DNA of 64,000 nt from Glandiceps talaboti. Lineage: Eukaryota > Hemichordata > Enteropneusta > Spengelidae. How positions within the stretch are numbered: the stretch's first letter is position 1; each line of letters starts with the position of its first letter. Positions 28,857 to 42,927 of the stretch are shown here, one piece after another. Location of the stretch: contig NC_135554.1 of NCBI RefSeq assembly GCF_964340395.1, positions 8,498,975 through 8,562,974 of the forward strand. The letters run 5' to 3'. Below the pieces are notes generated by a model. That model had not been told where the DNA came from, did no database searches, and worked only from the letters and a program-made list of their open reading frames with translations. The position numbers and the translations under genes were made by a program.

Positions 28857-31787
28857 AAGAGTATAATATATATAGTATATACATGTATGTATGTATGTAT
28901 GTATGTATGTATGTATGTATGTATTGACCTAGATCTTACACTGTAACAGTACAACATCTCCAACTTTGTACCTTTGAATGTTACTGCACAGCTTTAACAT
29001 CAATCAGTCGAATAGTCAGTCGGTCATGCTTGCATCATGCGCAGAGGGTATTGTTTGTTATTATTGCTTTATTATGCGGTCTTTTTTGGAATATGTTAAA
29101 AAGAACATTGAAAGGTGAAAGACAATATTGTTCAGAAATTTTGAAGTGCGAGACAGACAAGCTTCTTAGATTTTGTCTTTCATTTAGTTTAACATATTGA
29201 TGGCAATGATACAGATACAAAAAGCGTTTCAAAAAGATCCTCATCAAAGTAAAATACTTACAGCTTTCGAAGATTTCGTAACCCAAGGAACGTTAGACCT
29301 GACAGATACCGGATCTCATTATCGTTTAGATTTCTGTAAAATAAAGATATCATATGTTATATTGTTTTTTAGCCTTTTACACACATAAAGTTGCTTTTGT
29401 GTTACATTACTGAATGAAAAATATGAATTCGATATTTCAAAATAACAATGTGCTTAGCAAAGTCTGCTTCTAAAAGCAGACAGGAGTATTATTAATGAAA
29501 CATTTTTTTTTAAATACGACAAGCCGGGAAATGAGAAAGCAATCAAAAGTGATGTCATAAAGTTAAATCAGTATACACATTGACAATGAGACATAAAATG
29601 AAAGTATCAAATGTGAGGAAAATAGTTACTTACAGTAAGTATAAATTCTTCAAATCTCTGAACATCTTGATCGGGATTCTAGTAATGGTGTTGTTGGATA
29701 TATCTCTGCATAATTATACATAACTTTGTTAATTACGACACTGCACATTGTAACATATATACAGCTCATCTATATGAAATTAATTTAGAGTAAACAATAC
29801 GGCCACTGTATCATAAATGGTATCTAACCTGTCCAGGGTAGTTTATAGGAACATCTAATACTAACAGATGTTTAGTCTGTTTATCTCTATTATTCGTATG
29901 TATGTCTTAAAATATGCATAGTAAAAGAAAAACCTTACAACCGCTGACATCAGACTATTGAGGAACAGAACCTGCTATAAACAGGGGAAGTAAACAACTG
30001 AATAGGGCTTTAATACCACTTTGCACAGCATGTTGCATAGCAGAGCAGAGACTTGTATTACATTTCCTGGTTTGATAAGAACAGTTTTATGGCCTCTTTG
30101 CATGTACATGAATTGCCAGGGAACTTCAAATTTGTTTGTGAACACGAACCTTTATGTAAAGAGCCATACAACTGTTCTTACCAAATGATGGAGTGTAATG
30201 CTTGTCTCTCTCGTATTAATTTCCAACATGCTTTGCCAAGTGTTATTAATCCAAATCAACAGGCTCTATTCGTCAAAGGTCTAATGTCGCCGGTTGTAAT
30301 CATTGATTTACGGATAACATTATCATAAATGTGAAAAATTCTTACAGTTCTCCAAGCAGTTTGTATTTACTGAAATCGACATCTGAGATATTCAAAGTAT
30401 TACCAGTGAATATTCTGTTGGGATGAAAAACAAAGCCAATCTTATTTTGAACACGGACATGAATACATGAATGTAATAACTTTATGGAAATGAAACTGAA
30501 AGGTGTTTTCCTCCATTACTATTTGGCTGGAAATCTTAGGTACAAGGCATATTACTTACAGTCTTTCTTATAGTTTATTTTTACATTTCTTCCCCTTTCT
30601 CATTGATAGTTCGAAAGTCTTGTGCGCTTGGCAAATATTAGGTGTAAACATAGACAGTTTCCCCTCCACTATCTATGGTGTAAATATATGGCAAATATTG
30701 CAATGGCGTGATATGAATTATGCTTACATCTTCCTGACGTTTTCTTCAATAGTCTCTGGAATTGTTGTCATTTGGTTATTTATACATTCAATGACGTGGC
30801 CTTTACAAACGCAATGAATTGGACAGATAATGTCTGGAGGAAAATAACAAGACAGTTCAAACATAATTACATTTTTTCATCCAGTTACAATAACATGACA
30901 TTGTTGAAAAAACTCAATTAAACTGCTGATATATGTAGTGTAGTGATTGCTCCCCATGATGTTACTTCATCGCTGTTCCATATGTTTGTCATTATTGTCT
31001 ATTAGTCAATCCATGTCTATCTATAAATGTATATACTTATATATTATTCCTACTATATTTCTTTTTCATTCAGCCACTGCAAATACCCCTTACACCAAGA
31101 GTATTTTCCGGAATGAAGAAAAGTATTAGTGAATAATATAATTATACCAGCTCTATCAAGCATGGTTTATTGAATATTGGGAAATATAATGGCGATTTAG
31201 AACGTTCTGACTCATATTTAGACCACCTCAGAATCTGAATCTGTGACATAGAAATGAGTTGTCGTGACGTACAACAACCAGTGTATATAACCCATATTTT
31301 TCTGTTCAAAGACAATAACTTGGCTTCTGCGTGATGTAATTATATTTTACATCTAGAATTTAACTAAAATATAGTGAGGGCGTAAGGCTATATTGTGATG
31401 ACGTCAGGCTAAAGAGTAAAACACAATTTAACTTACTACAAAGAATCTCGTCATCACCATTACTGCACTGCTTGATACCATCGCATAGCTGCCATAGAGG
31501 GACACAGTTCTCATATCCTTTGCATCTGTACTCGCCTTGACACTGGTGAGATTCTTTATAGAAAAAAGTGTATTGTTTACATTCGCTGAAAAGACATTAT
31601 TTGTCACTGCATGAAACATACTGCATTATACGTATGCGTCGTATTACGCCATCTGTACTCAAAATGACGTCAGTCCATTCCAAGGCTACCTAGAAACTCA
31701 TTTAAATTGATTTATTTCGTTGTTGACATTAACTGCATGATTCTATATTTTATGTATGAAAATGGTATACGACCTACCGAATAAATG

Positions 31788-31858
<71 letters not shown>

Positions 31859-34800
31859 GTCTGTGCATATGTATATGACGGTGAATGTGTGTCTGTGTGC
31901 ATGTGCATGTGTCTGCCTGTGTATGTGTCTTTGTGTATATGTGTGTCTGTATGTGTCTGACTCTATACGTGTGCGCGCGCGTGTGTTATTTTTGCGTATT
32001 GTTATACAGAAGTATTGACCCAAACAGTTAAATTTTATGTGCACTTGGTCAGTTTATGATAAGATAAACACGAAATTATGCCTCTTTTCCGTGTTGGTTA
32101 TGTTTGTAATAAACTGAAAAGTTACTACCTCACCAGAAATAATAACATTTACGAGTGTTTAGAAAGGAAATGTCAGCATTGAGTTAATAGATAGATAAGT
32201 ACTTCTATATACTAACCACAGTGTTGTTCATCCTGTCCATAAGGACAATCTTGAACACCATCACATCGTCGATGGAGAGGTATACAGTACGATGATGGAC
32301 ACTTGAACATTCCATAGGGACACTCAAATAACTCTAAAAACGTAAATCAATATGCTACTTAATAACATATCGTATCATATATCATAATCATATAATTATA
32401 TTTCATTATATTATATTATATTTATAATATAATCCTCGTATGATTCCGCAGACTACAAATTCTCGCCTACCGGCTCGAATTTGTATTAGTCAGCAGAATC
32501 ATACTCGGAGCATTATGACGTAAAACTAACATTGATTTCATGGGATTATATATTTATCACATAACTAAGTATTCCCCCGTATTTCTCTAAATACGAATAC
32601 TGCATCATTTCTTCGCACTATACTCTTCATCGCATATTAAAAAATGGCGCCCGACGGCTATGCAGATTACGTAATCGCGTGACCTGTCGCGAGGTCAAGC
32701 TTATTGCTCATACTGTGCTATGATTTCTCAACCAAAATTATCGGTTATAACCTTGCGATGTGCATGTAATATCAAATTTAGTTTAAAGATAAGTAGAATT
32801 TGTCTTAATATGACTTTTGTTCCGTCATTTTAATCATATTTGCTCGGGCTGTGTAAGTTCGGAGATCTGAGCTCGACGGAAAATGGGAAGTAAGCTTGCC
32901 GGCGAGGCTGCTACATCTATAATCTACGTGATTTTTAAATAGAATAAAATTTATCAAATAAAAATAAAAGTACCTCTGCTATCAAACTCATGCCATCCAA
33001 GGATATATGTAACGTAATGTGTGCATTTACGTTTTGAAAGCACATAAGTATTACGATAAACTTGATCGTAGCGTAGGAGTGGCAGGAACACTCGAACAGT
33101 ATGAGAAAAAAATAGTTCGGTAGAACAGGGGTGATATGCTCTGAAATCACCCCATCATTTATACTTATCAATAAGTTAATTACAGTTAATTAATAAGTTA
33201 GATTAACTCACCGCAGTTTCGTAGGTGTGTGACGTCACGACAACCTACTTGATAGCCATATTGATCAAAGTCATAGATACACATCCATTGCCGATCAATG
33301 CAGTTACCGAAATGGCATCGAAATTCGTTTAGTTCACAAAGATCCTGCATCTCTGTCGAATCAACCTCAGCTGACCCTACTTCGAACTCACAGTCTGTTT
33401 CATCTTCGCGTTGGTTGCCAGTACAATCCTGCATCCCATCACAGACAGCGTGACGTGGGAGACAGTCTCCATAGAAACACTGGAAACCTTTGCAAAGACC
33501 CATGTCTATAAGAGAATAGAGAATGATCGGCGGTGAGCAACAAATCTCTCTTTGTGATCTTTTCAGAATGCATACCAGAAATTGGTCTCTTCCTATCTGA
33601 CCTATAGTATATGTAGCACTATCAAAAAAGAGCTCCATGGATCCAACTGGAGCATTTTTTAAATTGTTTTGTCAGATACAACGACGTAATCGACAACATC
33701 GTACACCACGAACTGTATTGAATCACCTGTGGGTAAACATAATTGTGTAGCAGTACTAGTATACATATTGTGTAATACATCCAATCAAATTGATTAATGG
33801 GTCCGCACCCCAAAATCAGCCCCCCCCCCCAATTAATCACGATTTCAACTTATGACAATACTACTTATAGATTAATAGATCTCTCATTGACATATACAAT
33901 GTCCAATTATTGGTATTTTAGCAATTTTCAGAAAATATTTTGGTGGTTGTCTGATTACATAAATAATGCTCCGGGTACGACTAGTGCATGATTTGTTTGA
34001 TAATTCCTGAATATAGCTGTGGAGATGATGTGTTTTACAACAGCCAATCTTAACTTGGGATTGAGAATGTCGCTGTAACCCGCGAAAAAAATACAGGTGT
34101 ATTTGCTTGAGCAAAGGAAAGAGTTTAGGCAAAGACAAAATTAGGTAAAAATAACACTACAACTGATACAAAAACAACAGTGGGTGGCCACTGGGTGCCC
34201 GTGATTACGTTCCCTTTTATGAGCTTGTTTGTATATGAGGATGTACCAGTAAGAGTCGGACCCGATCCTTATCACATGTGTAGTACCGTTCTAACAGTAA
34301 AGTTATGGGCTCCGGGGATCATGTAGTGTTTATACTTTGATACGTTTACTGACACTAATTACTTACATTTACATTGTTGTATGAAACTTGTATCCTTTCT
34401 GCTTATCACAAACAAACACATCGGTGTTTTTTCGCGGGTTGTATCATTTTATCAATCTACACGGATTAGTGTCTATTGTATTCAATAGTTCATATAAGAA
34501 TGATCGTATTCATGGTAGTCATTACCCCTCTTGGTAAACTGTATGACCAAAAGCGCACACTCAACAGCCATGCAACTATGCCTACGAACTACACACACAA
34601 CCTTTAAAATCTAACTTTTTCTCGATAGTTTTCTTCATTTTACATTCTTACCACAGTGCCTTTCGTCAGACCCATCAAAGCAATCTTCAATAAGATCACA
34701 CTGCTTTGAGAGATTTACACATTGGCCGTTGTCACAGACAAACTGAGTAGATGTACAGTTTGGATATACTGGAATATAAAAAAGGCAATTCTGTATGTTA

Positions 34801-37800
34801 AAAAAGTCAGTTGCACAAATAATTTTCAAAACCGGACATCTCATTGAAAACACAGAGAACACTGGTGAACATTAGTCAGAGACAAGATAGGGTGTACATA
34901 CATACATACATACATACATACATACATACATACATACATACATACATACATTCATACATACACACACACACACACATACATACATACATACATACATACA
35001 TACATACATACATACATACATACTTTGTTTTAAAGAAATTAACTGCTTTGAAAAAACCTTCATTCTACATTTCACTGTTTTTTTTCAAAATGTTACAATT
35101 GTACATCACGTACCACAGTGCTGTTCGTCACTGTTATCATCGCAGTGGTCAATGAAATCACAGTAGAATGATAACGAGATACATCTTCCATTTGAACAAC
35201 GAAAACTCGATGATGGGCACGTTTCAAAATCTGAAAATATAGATATAAACATATAAAAGTATATATCTTGTAATGTAAAGCTATATGGCCTAACAGTCAT
35301 TATATAAAATAGGATAGAGGGAACAGTTTCTAATATCAAATAAATTTACTATCATCATATTACCGAGAATTATGGTCATTTCCGTAGGTTATTTCATGAC
35401 TATGTGATTTGCCGACTAAAGTCTGAGACATACCTCCATTTTTAAGGACAAGGGATTTTTTAAAGTGCAATAGTATACAGCTATTCGCAGGACTATTAAT
35501 TGTCATAGAATTATTGACATATTAAACTCACCACAATTTTTTTCATCAGAGTTGTCTGTACAGTCTGTATTGCCATCACATACGTAGGACTGGTGAATAC
35601 ACTCCATGTTGTCACACTGGAAAGTGTTATCACCACATATGAAAGTCTTCTCTGTTGATATAAAATGAAATGACCTCATCAATATGTTATGCAGTGTACC
35701 ATTATCCTTTTTAAAATAGTATATGTTACGTAAACTTTTACATACAGTTGACGGTCATTTTGGTAATAAAATTACATTAAAAATGAGGAAATAAATGTGT
35801 TTGTTTGTTTGTTTGTTGATGTGTTAATTTGTGTGTGTGTGTGTGTTTGATTGGTTGATACTATTTTGTTTGTTTGTTTGTTTGTTTGTTTGTTTGTTGA
35901 TTTGTTTGTTTGCTTGTTTGCTTGTTTGCTTGTTTGTTTGCTAGCTTGCTGGCTTGCTGGCTTGTTTGCCTGCTGGCTTGATTTACCTAAAGCCGGCTTT
36001 ACGCAGAGACTGAAAGTTATCCGTGGATCTGCACATTTCATCAACGTGAAAGTCAAATTAGTAGTCTCCAAAACCACACACGTGTCTATCTCTTGGCAGT
36101 CATTATCTTTTCCGTATTGTTGATTTCCTTGACACCTCGTTGTGTTGACCGTCCTAGCACCTGGATAAACACTACTGTCGTATTGTTTGTGACCGCCAGT
36201 TATATTGTCCCTCTTTCGTATTCGTACAAACTCGCCAGTTCCGAGTCCCAAGGTGTGGTAAGTGTAGTAGACGAGCTGTTCAATGTCTTTCTCAGTGTGT
36301 ATGTTTGAGAAAGGATGGTAATGGTCCAAGCAGTTTGAAGAACTGTCGATAGGTGTGGACACACTTTTGTCTGAAGTTGCATTGGTGTAGTATATCTTAA
36401 AACACGATTGTTGATGAAACCTCCAGGACAGGTCTTCACACCCTGTTGTTTCAAGAGAAACATACATGAGAAATAAATTAATATTCTAAATTAACATAAA
36501 AGATACCACATAACGTACTTTACTCTTTCCTACTTCATGTCCGATATCCAGATATTTATACCATGCACGAGCCAAGTTGAATAAATAAATATGGAATATA
36601 TACTCTGGTCGTTCTACGTCACGACAGCGTGCGTTTATGTCACAACAATGCGTGTCTACGTCACTGGTTCTGCTGTGTTCGAAATTTCAGTCAAATCGTT
36701 CAAAATTGTCATTACTTTCTCCGATTTTTTCTTTGATATTACTGCCGCTGTTATAATCATGTTATTCTCCAATATGTTTCTTCATTCAGACGGATAATAC
36801 TCGTGACCTAAGGGTTGTCTCCATGAGTCGCTAGACGAGTAGTGACAAAGTCCCCTTAGGGCACTTGTATTTTCCTTGGCTGAACGAACATGTAAAAATA
36901 TCAGGGAATAATATCTAATTATTGTAGAGGGTAGAAACGAGTCATGAAATGGCAAATTTTGATTTTCAAGATTTTATAAGACATCGTTTTCATATATAAG
37001 CAACAGTGATTGGCTTAGATCATATCACGTGGTATGGACTATTTACTCGCAGTTACCTAACTTTGCACATAATGAGGACAGAAGTCGCGTTCAATTTTCC
37101 CTAAGGGAATATCCATGTAGCACACAAGTTTTATCGGGGATTCGCTTTGTCTATTGAAAGACTGTATGCCTGAAAATGTAATGTGTTATAAAACACTTAC
37201 TGCCTGACCTTATTCGACCACTAGTAGACGCCATGTTACCCCTTGTGCTTGGCTTTTATCCTCGGGAAATTGTTGCTGCACAACAGCCCTCGAGGTATTA
37301 GACGTCTATAAGTGCCCTCATAACACAAGGCAATAAGATTTTTTTAAGTACGTTAATATCATATTCAGCACTTACTATATTTTGATGTCCCATCATAGAT
37401 CAAGTCTGATGGTATCCCGACATATATTGCCTGTTGCTTACAGATGTACTGTTTAACTGTATTGAGAGCACATGGTATATCATGCCAATAGTCTGTTCGA
37501 TGGACATTGGACACTTCAATCATTGCACAGTGTTCGAATTTCATACCGTCTGGTTGGTTGTTTTCGCCATCAATGCCTGATGATTTCGCCCTTGTAGTAA
37601 TAAAACGGTAAAATTGATGATTCGATATATGACTTGTTTTTTATTTGAGACTATTGCTAGATTGATGTCCCCCTATCTGATTAATTGTAGGGTGGTAGTT
37701 GATAACATGAATATGTAATCGTATTTGCCCAGAAGATTGTAACACTAAGAGAAGGGAACTGTTCAACATTGGCTGAGGTCGTGGTGTGTGTAAAGAAATC

Positions 37801-40800
37801 ATCGAGCACAGTGTCTGTAGCGTTGTTTTGCTGTTTGCTGCTGTTTTGTGAGAACAATATTCAAACAAAACAAATGAATGAATTCATGGTTAAATGGTGA
37901 TTATGATGATGAGAAAGCGTATGTCCATCTTCACTGATGGCGTGAAATTAGCTCGCAAGAAGTAAAAAAGGCAGCACGTGACTGTTGAATCATATTCTGA
38001 TTGTTCTAACAACGTCGTTACCCATATGTCATTTAGACATTGAGATCAGACGCTGTTACTCTATTTAGACAAAAAAAATATCATTGTTGTTGTCAAGAAT
38101 GATAATATTACTCGTCTGTATCAAAACTGTGTAAGTGTGACAGAAATTGTAGCTGAAACGGTTGAAATCAGATTTTAAAAAAAGGTTTATTACCAATCAC
38201 TATAACTCATCGGACTTCCATCTGTCCAACGAAAACTGCCTTTGTAGAATCCATCAGTGAGCCCTACAGAAACAAAATAATTCAAACTATATGATGTACA
38301 TACAACGTTATTTTACTAGATGTCCATAGATTCGCACTAAAATGGGCTTGGACAAATAAACATACAGCTTATACTGGTGTTTATTATACGTATAACTGCT
38401 AAATGTGCGTCTTAATATGAATAATTTGTTTTATACCGCCCTTGAGGAGTGAAGAAATGTCCAAACTAAAAGCGTAAACTGTAATGATTCTTTCCATCCG
38501 AATGGATTATACAAAACATGATAGAGTATCTTGCAAATATAGCAATTTTGATGAGGTACTACTTTTTGTGAATGTTATCCATGGGGCATATACGTTTTCT
38601 TTGTCAACAGCATACTAGGAGATTCTAATGTGAAAGAATGGCAAGTTAGTCTGTGTATATTGCGGTATGTTATAAGAGGCGTCACTGACTTTAAGCTTTA
38701 GATCTACCGGTATGTGTTTACATCTTACCTATGTATGTCAATCTATCTCCGGACCACCACAGACGCACCAGTGCAAAAGCAATAAATTCCATTTCTTTCG
38801 TATCAAGGATACTCAACAGATGACCATCTTCATTCATACACTGGTTTTCTGCCTCAGCCCATGTCAAGGTCGTCGTTTCTGAATAGAACTTATAACACCT
38901 ACCGTGGTATAGCTGCCAATCTTCCATCTTGCACCTGTAGTCTATTGCAGAGAAAAAAGTTTAATACTACAACCATGAATATAATATTTGGTGTCATTTC
39001 GTTGTTGGCCACACTCGTATCATCCATATAATATATACGTGTCATTACAAGGATTCGAAGAAAAATTGAAACTCAAGAAAGAAAGTGAATCACGCTCGAA
39101 CTTATTCAGTCCATAATGCATAAGCCCTTAAAATCATACGTACCTCGTTCGGACGATCCATCCGATTTTATAAGCGATACATATGGTATAGCGGTATACT
39201 TTGCAAGAAATCCAGCGCCGGCTTTCGACTCCTGCCCACGAAATTCTATGTACATCTGCGAACCTATTGATTCAAAAATGGATGGCTTTTCATTCAGGCA
39301 ATAGGTACCATACAAAAATGCAATTGCGGGGTGGTCAGAAAAGAATACTTTTACATAGTTGTCCTCACAATCGCTATCATATTCATAACCAACGTCAAAA
39401 TGTTCAAACTCAAAGAGGATGACACTGTCCTGCGGCACTTCAATCACCCAGCTAGACGTACAGTCAGCGGGACTGCCATGAGGATAATTGATTGACTGAA
39501 GATATCCACATTCTCCCCTAACGTGGAAAGTTTGATCACAAACAGAGAAACCCATTCCGTATCCTGGACATTCTGCAATGTAAAATATTATACATCAGAA
39601 GATCCCTACGAACATGTTGGTCGGAAGGCATCAGACAGGTTCTCAGACGAAATTTGGTCATCAGAAATCGCTCCCATATGAACGAGGGATTCCCTCCCAT
39701 TCTCGCAAACAAGAGCTGTTATATCTTCCGCGCCGTAATTAAGAGGTAGTTTACAACGATGCCCCCCTCCCTCCGAACAATAGTTAACACTAACAGTATA
39801 TCGGCCAGATATCCGTCACTTTATGACAATGATTAGCTTCAACTTTATCGCTGATGTTTTCACAAATGCTACTTTATAATGACCGTGGTAATCAAATAAA
39901 CTCTTGTCGATCGTGTTGGGTGATAGAATTTGACTAATGCTGATGACAACTCAATGACAGTTTTACGGTATATTTCGAGGTGCTCTTTTATACATTAAGG
40001 AAGAGATGCCTGATCGCCTACCAACAGAGTGATATTTCGCAGAAAATCCCTCGCCGATAGTCTCAGAGTCAGTAGAAAATATCACCACAATCTGGTTGGA
40101 TAAGGATGATATAAATGGTACACGGGTATCGCAAAATCTGTGAATAAGATTTTCTTCCAATGGGTCGACGCCATCATATATCGCTACGTGGCTGGGGCAT
40201 TTCTCACCATCACCATTTTGCACGCCTGGTACATCAAATATATCGAAGAATAGGTGAATGAATGCTCCTTCCTCGACCTGGATTGTCCATACACATTTAT
40301 TATTTGGGTAAAAGTGGGCAGCACCAGTCAAGAAGTTCGATGACTTCAAATTTCCTGTCGCACTTCTCAACTTGTCTGTGTATCCACAACCGGAACAATC
40401 TTTGGACTTACAATCTACAAAAATGAAGGATATACTTTATGAATATGCTGAAAATCTGACGCATCTTGGAAAATACTCCCAACCGTTCCTATAAAGTACA
40501 AATAAAAAAATCGAATACTCGCAAACGTTTATTCTGTTGGAGGTTCAAAAACTGTCGTTTTTATCAAATATTTACGCCAAGCCTTTAAAATAAATAATTT
40601 GGAAATTACTTGTCATTTGTTACGGTGGCTGAGATAATTTACTCACGTGATTCCAAACCTGGTATAACAGGCAGATGGAACGGGCCACCGAATTCTTGTA
40701 CTGGAAATACATCGCCCACTTGCAGCTGTCGAATGTTTGAAGAAACGTTTACTTGAAGTATATTCGATGTATGGCACTGTATACATTCGGCACAACTGTC

Positions 40801-42207
40801 TTGTCGTTTGATGATCGGACATTTGAACGGACAATATAAGCCTGTATGTGGACAACAAAAGGGGCGAAATATCCACCCAATTTCATTATTAGATTTTGGC
40901 AGTTAAAAGCTATTAATACCGCCACGGGTTAATTTCAGTGTAGATTAGATAGTGATCTGAACAAACGGGAATGTGGAATAGGTGATGGAACGTGTTTTAA
41001 GAACTTGGAAATATTTCAGAGACATGTTGTCCTCTGAGGTCATGTAGAAGCTTAGGTTAAACTGTTGACAATGACAGAAGAGTGTGGTCTAATATTCCAC
41101 ATACATTGTTTTTGAAACACAAACATTTACTTTAATTATATCCAACCATGCCAGAATAAGTTCTACAAATGTAATGAGTGATTACTCACCGACATAATCA
41201 CCTGGTTGAAATGCCAGTCGATCGTGTTCAGGAACCTCAAAATTCACCATACCGCTCGTTCCATCCCTTAGTATTATGGTATTTTCACCAATTAAAGTAA
41301 AACTGTCTCCATATTTACGATAAATACCCGGGTAAGCAATAACTGTGTCATCCATTTCCGTCATTTTAAACTTCCATCGTTTGATGACACCAGCACAGGG
41401 AAATCTGATAGTTCTGTCGATGAATATGACTGGCCCATTTAATTCCAGCGTGTTACCATACTCCATATTATCTTGACCAATCCACTCGGGGCAGTCTAAA
41501 ATGTCTGTAAACAATTTAATACGGTCAGCAAAAGGAGTCTAAATTGAAAATTGATTTATTCAACAGATACAAAAAAAGAATTGTATATAGCAACAGGATA
41601 ATACAAGTGGTGAGAACTACATAAATCATTTGACCCGAACTAGTCAAGTCTGTTACCCAAATATTTTGATAACTTTTTATGGGTTATAAAGGTTAACGTT
41701 TCTTATACCATATAACGGAACTTCAAATCTGATTTAAAGTAGTTTCGTTTGAAAGTTCTGAACATTTGAACAACCCCCAATATTATTAGGCGTTTCATCA
41801 GTATTTTCTTAAAGATGTGGGCACGTATTGCTCTACAATAGACAATAATGTATATCACATTGAATGTATGACGTCATTTGTGATTTTCATATTCCTAAAC
41901 TGTACATGTCGGGTAAGTATTAATATTTCTAGCGAACACAAGTACGTGTAAGATGATGACTATTTATCATCCAAATGTTTGTTAACCTAAGATTTACATG
42001 ACGATCATTAATGTTTTACCAACCTCTGGGTAAGAATGCCATCTGAAACCTATTCTCCAGAAACAGTTCGCTCTTTTTGAAAACTATGAGCATGGTATTT
42101 TCACTGCTGTATACAATCTGTAAGACGTAATGGAAATATTGACATAAGTACACAAGCACGCACACACCCACCCACAACATACACCTACTCCCCACTGACA
42201 CACACAC

Positions 42208-42250
<43 letters not shown>

Positions 42251-42891
42251 TACATACATACATACATACATACATACATACATACATACATACATAAATG
42301 TATACATACATTCCTTCCTTCCTTCCTCCCTTCCTACCTACTTACCTACCTACCTACCTATCTATCTACATACATACATGCATGAGAACTGTGAACTGAG
42401 CGCTATACACTAGATAATTGGTAAGTTGAGAGCTTTTGATAGTAAAACTGTTAGTCTTGTTCGCTCTACGATAGATGGCGCTGTTTATTATGATTTCGGC
42501 CCTTTGAACATTTTGCAATCAATTCCACATACTTATCACTTCGTCATGATTTAATCGTACCTGTAATCATAATAGTTGTTTTTCATTTGCATATCTGGTA
42601 ATACTTAATATGCTTTGATATTGATATTACCTGCTTTGGTGATTTCTTTTCTCCACAAATTTGAATAAGTGGGTCCAATTCATCAACACCATCAAATACA
42701 TTCAGGGTCTCAAGAACACAATTAGGCGGCAAACAGTCTCCAATGTTGTCGTAGTATTCTATCACTGCAGTGATTATTGTACCTGTCATGTTGTGTTTTA
42801 GCCAACGAAATATGATGACATTGTAATTTACAGTAACACAACTACTGCTCTAAACAGCAGCAGCAGCAACAACAACAACAACAACATCAGT

Positions 42892-42927
<36 letters not shown>

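Noticed and set aside
30053-30328. 91-codon plus-strand frame with several Cys
   Set aside because: Lies antisense in a receptor intron between LRR exons, without partner exons or a known Cys pattern.
35772-35986. Gln/Lys/Asn-rich C-terminal extension of receptor exon 22
   Set aside because: Reads through a good donor (g|gtaaat) into a microsatellite; the spliced form continues in phase to the LDLa exons.
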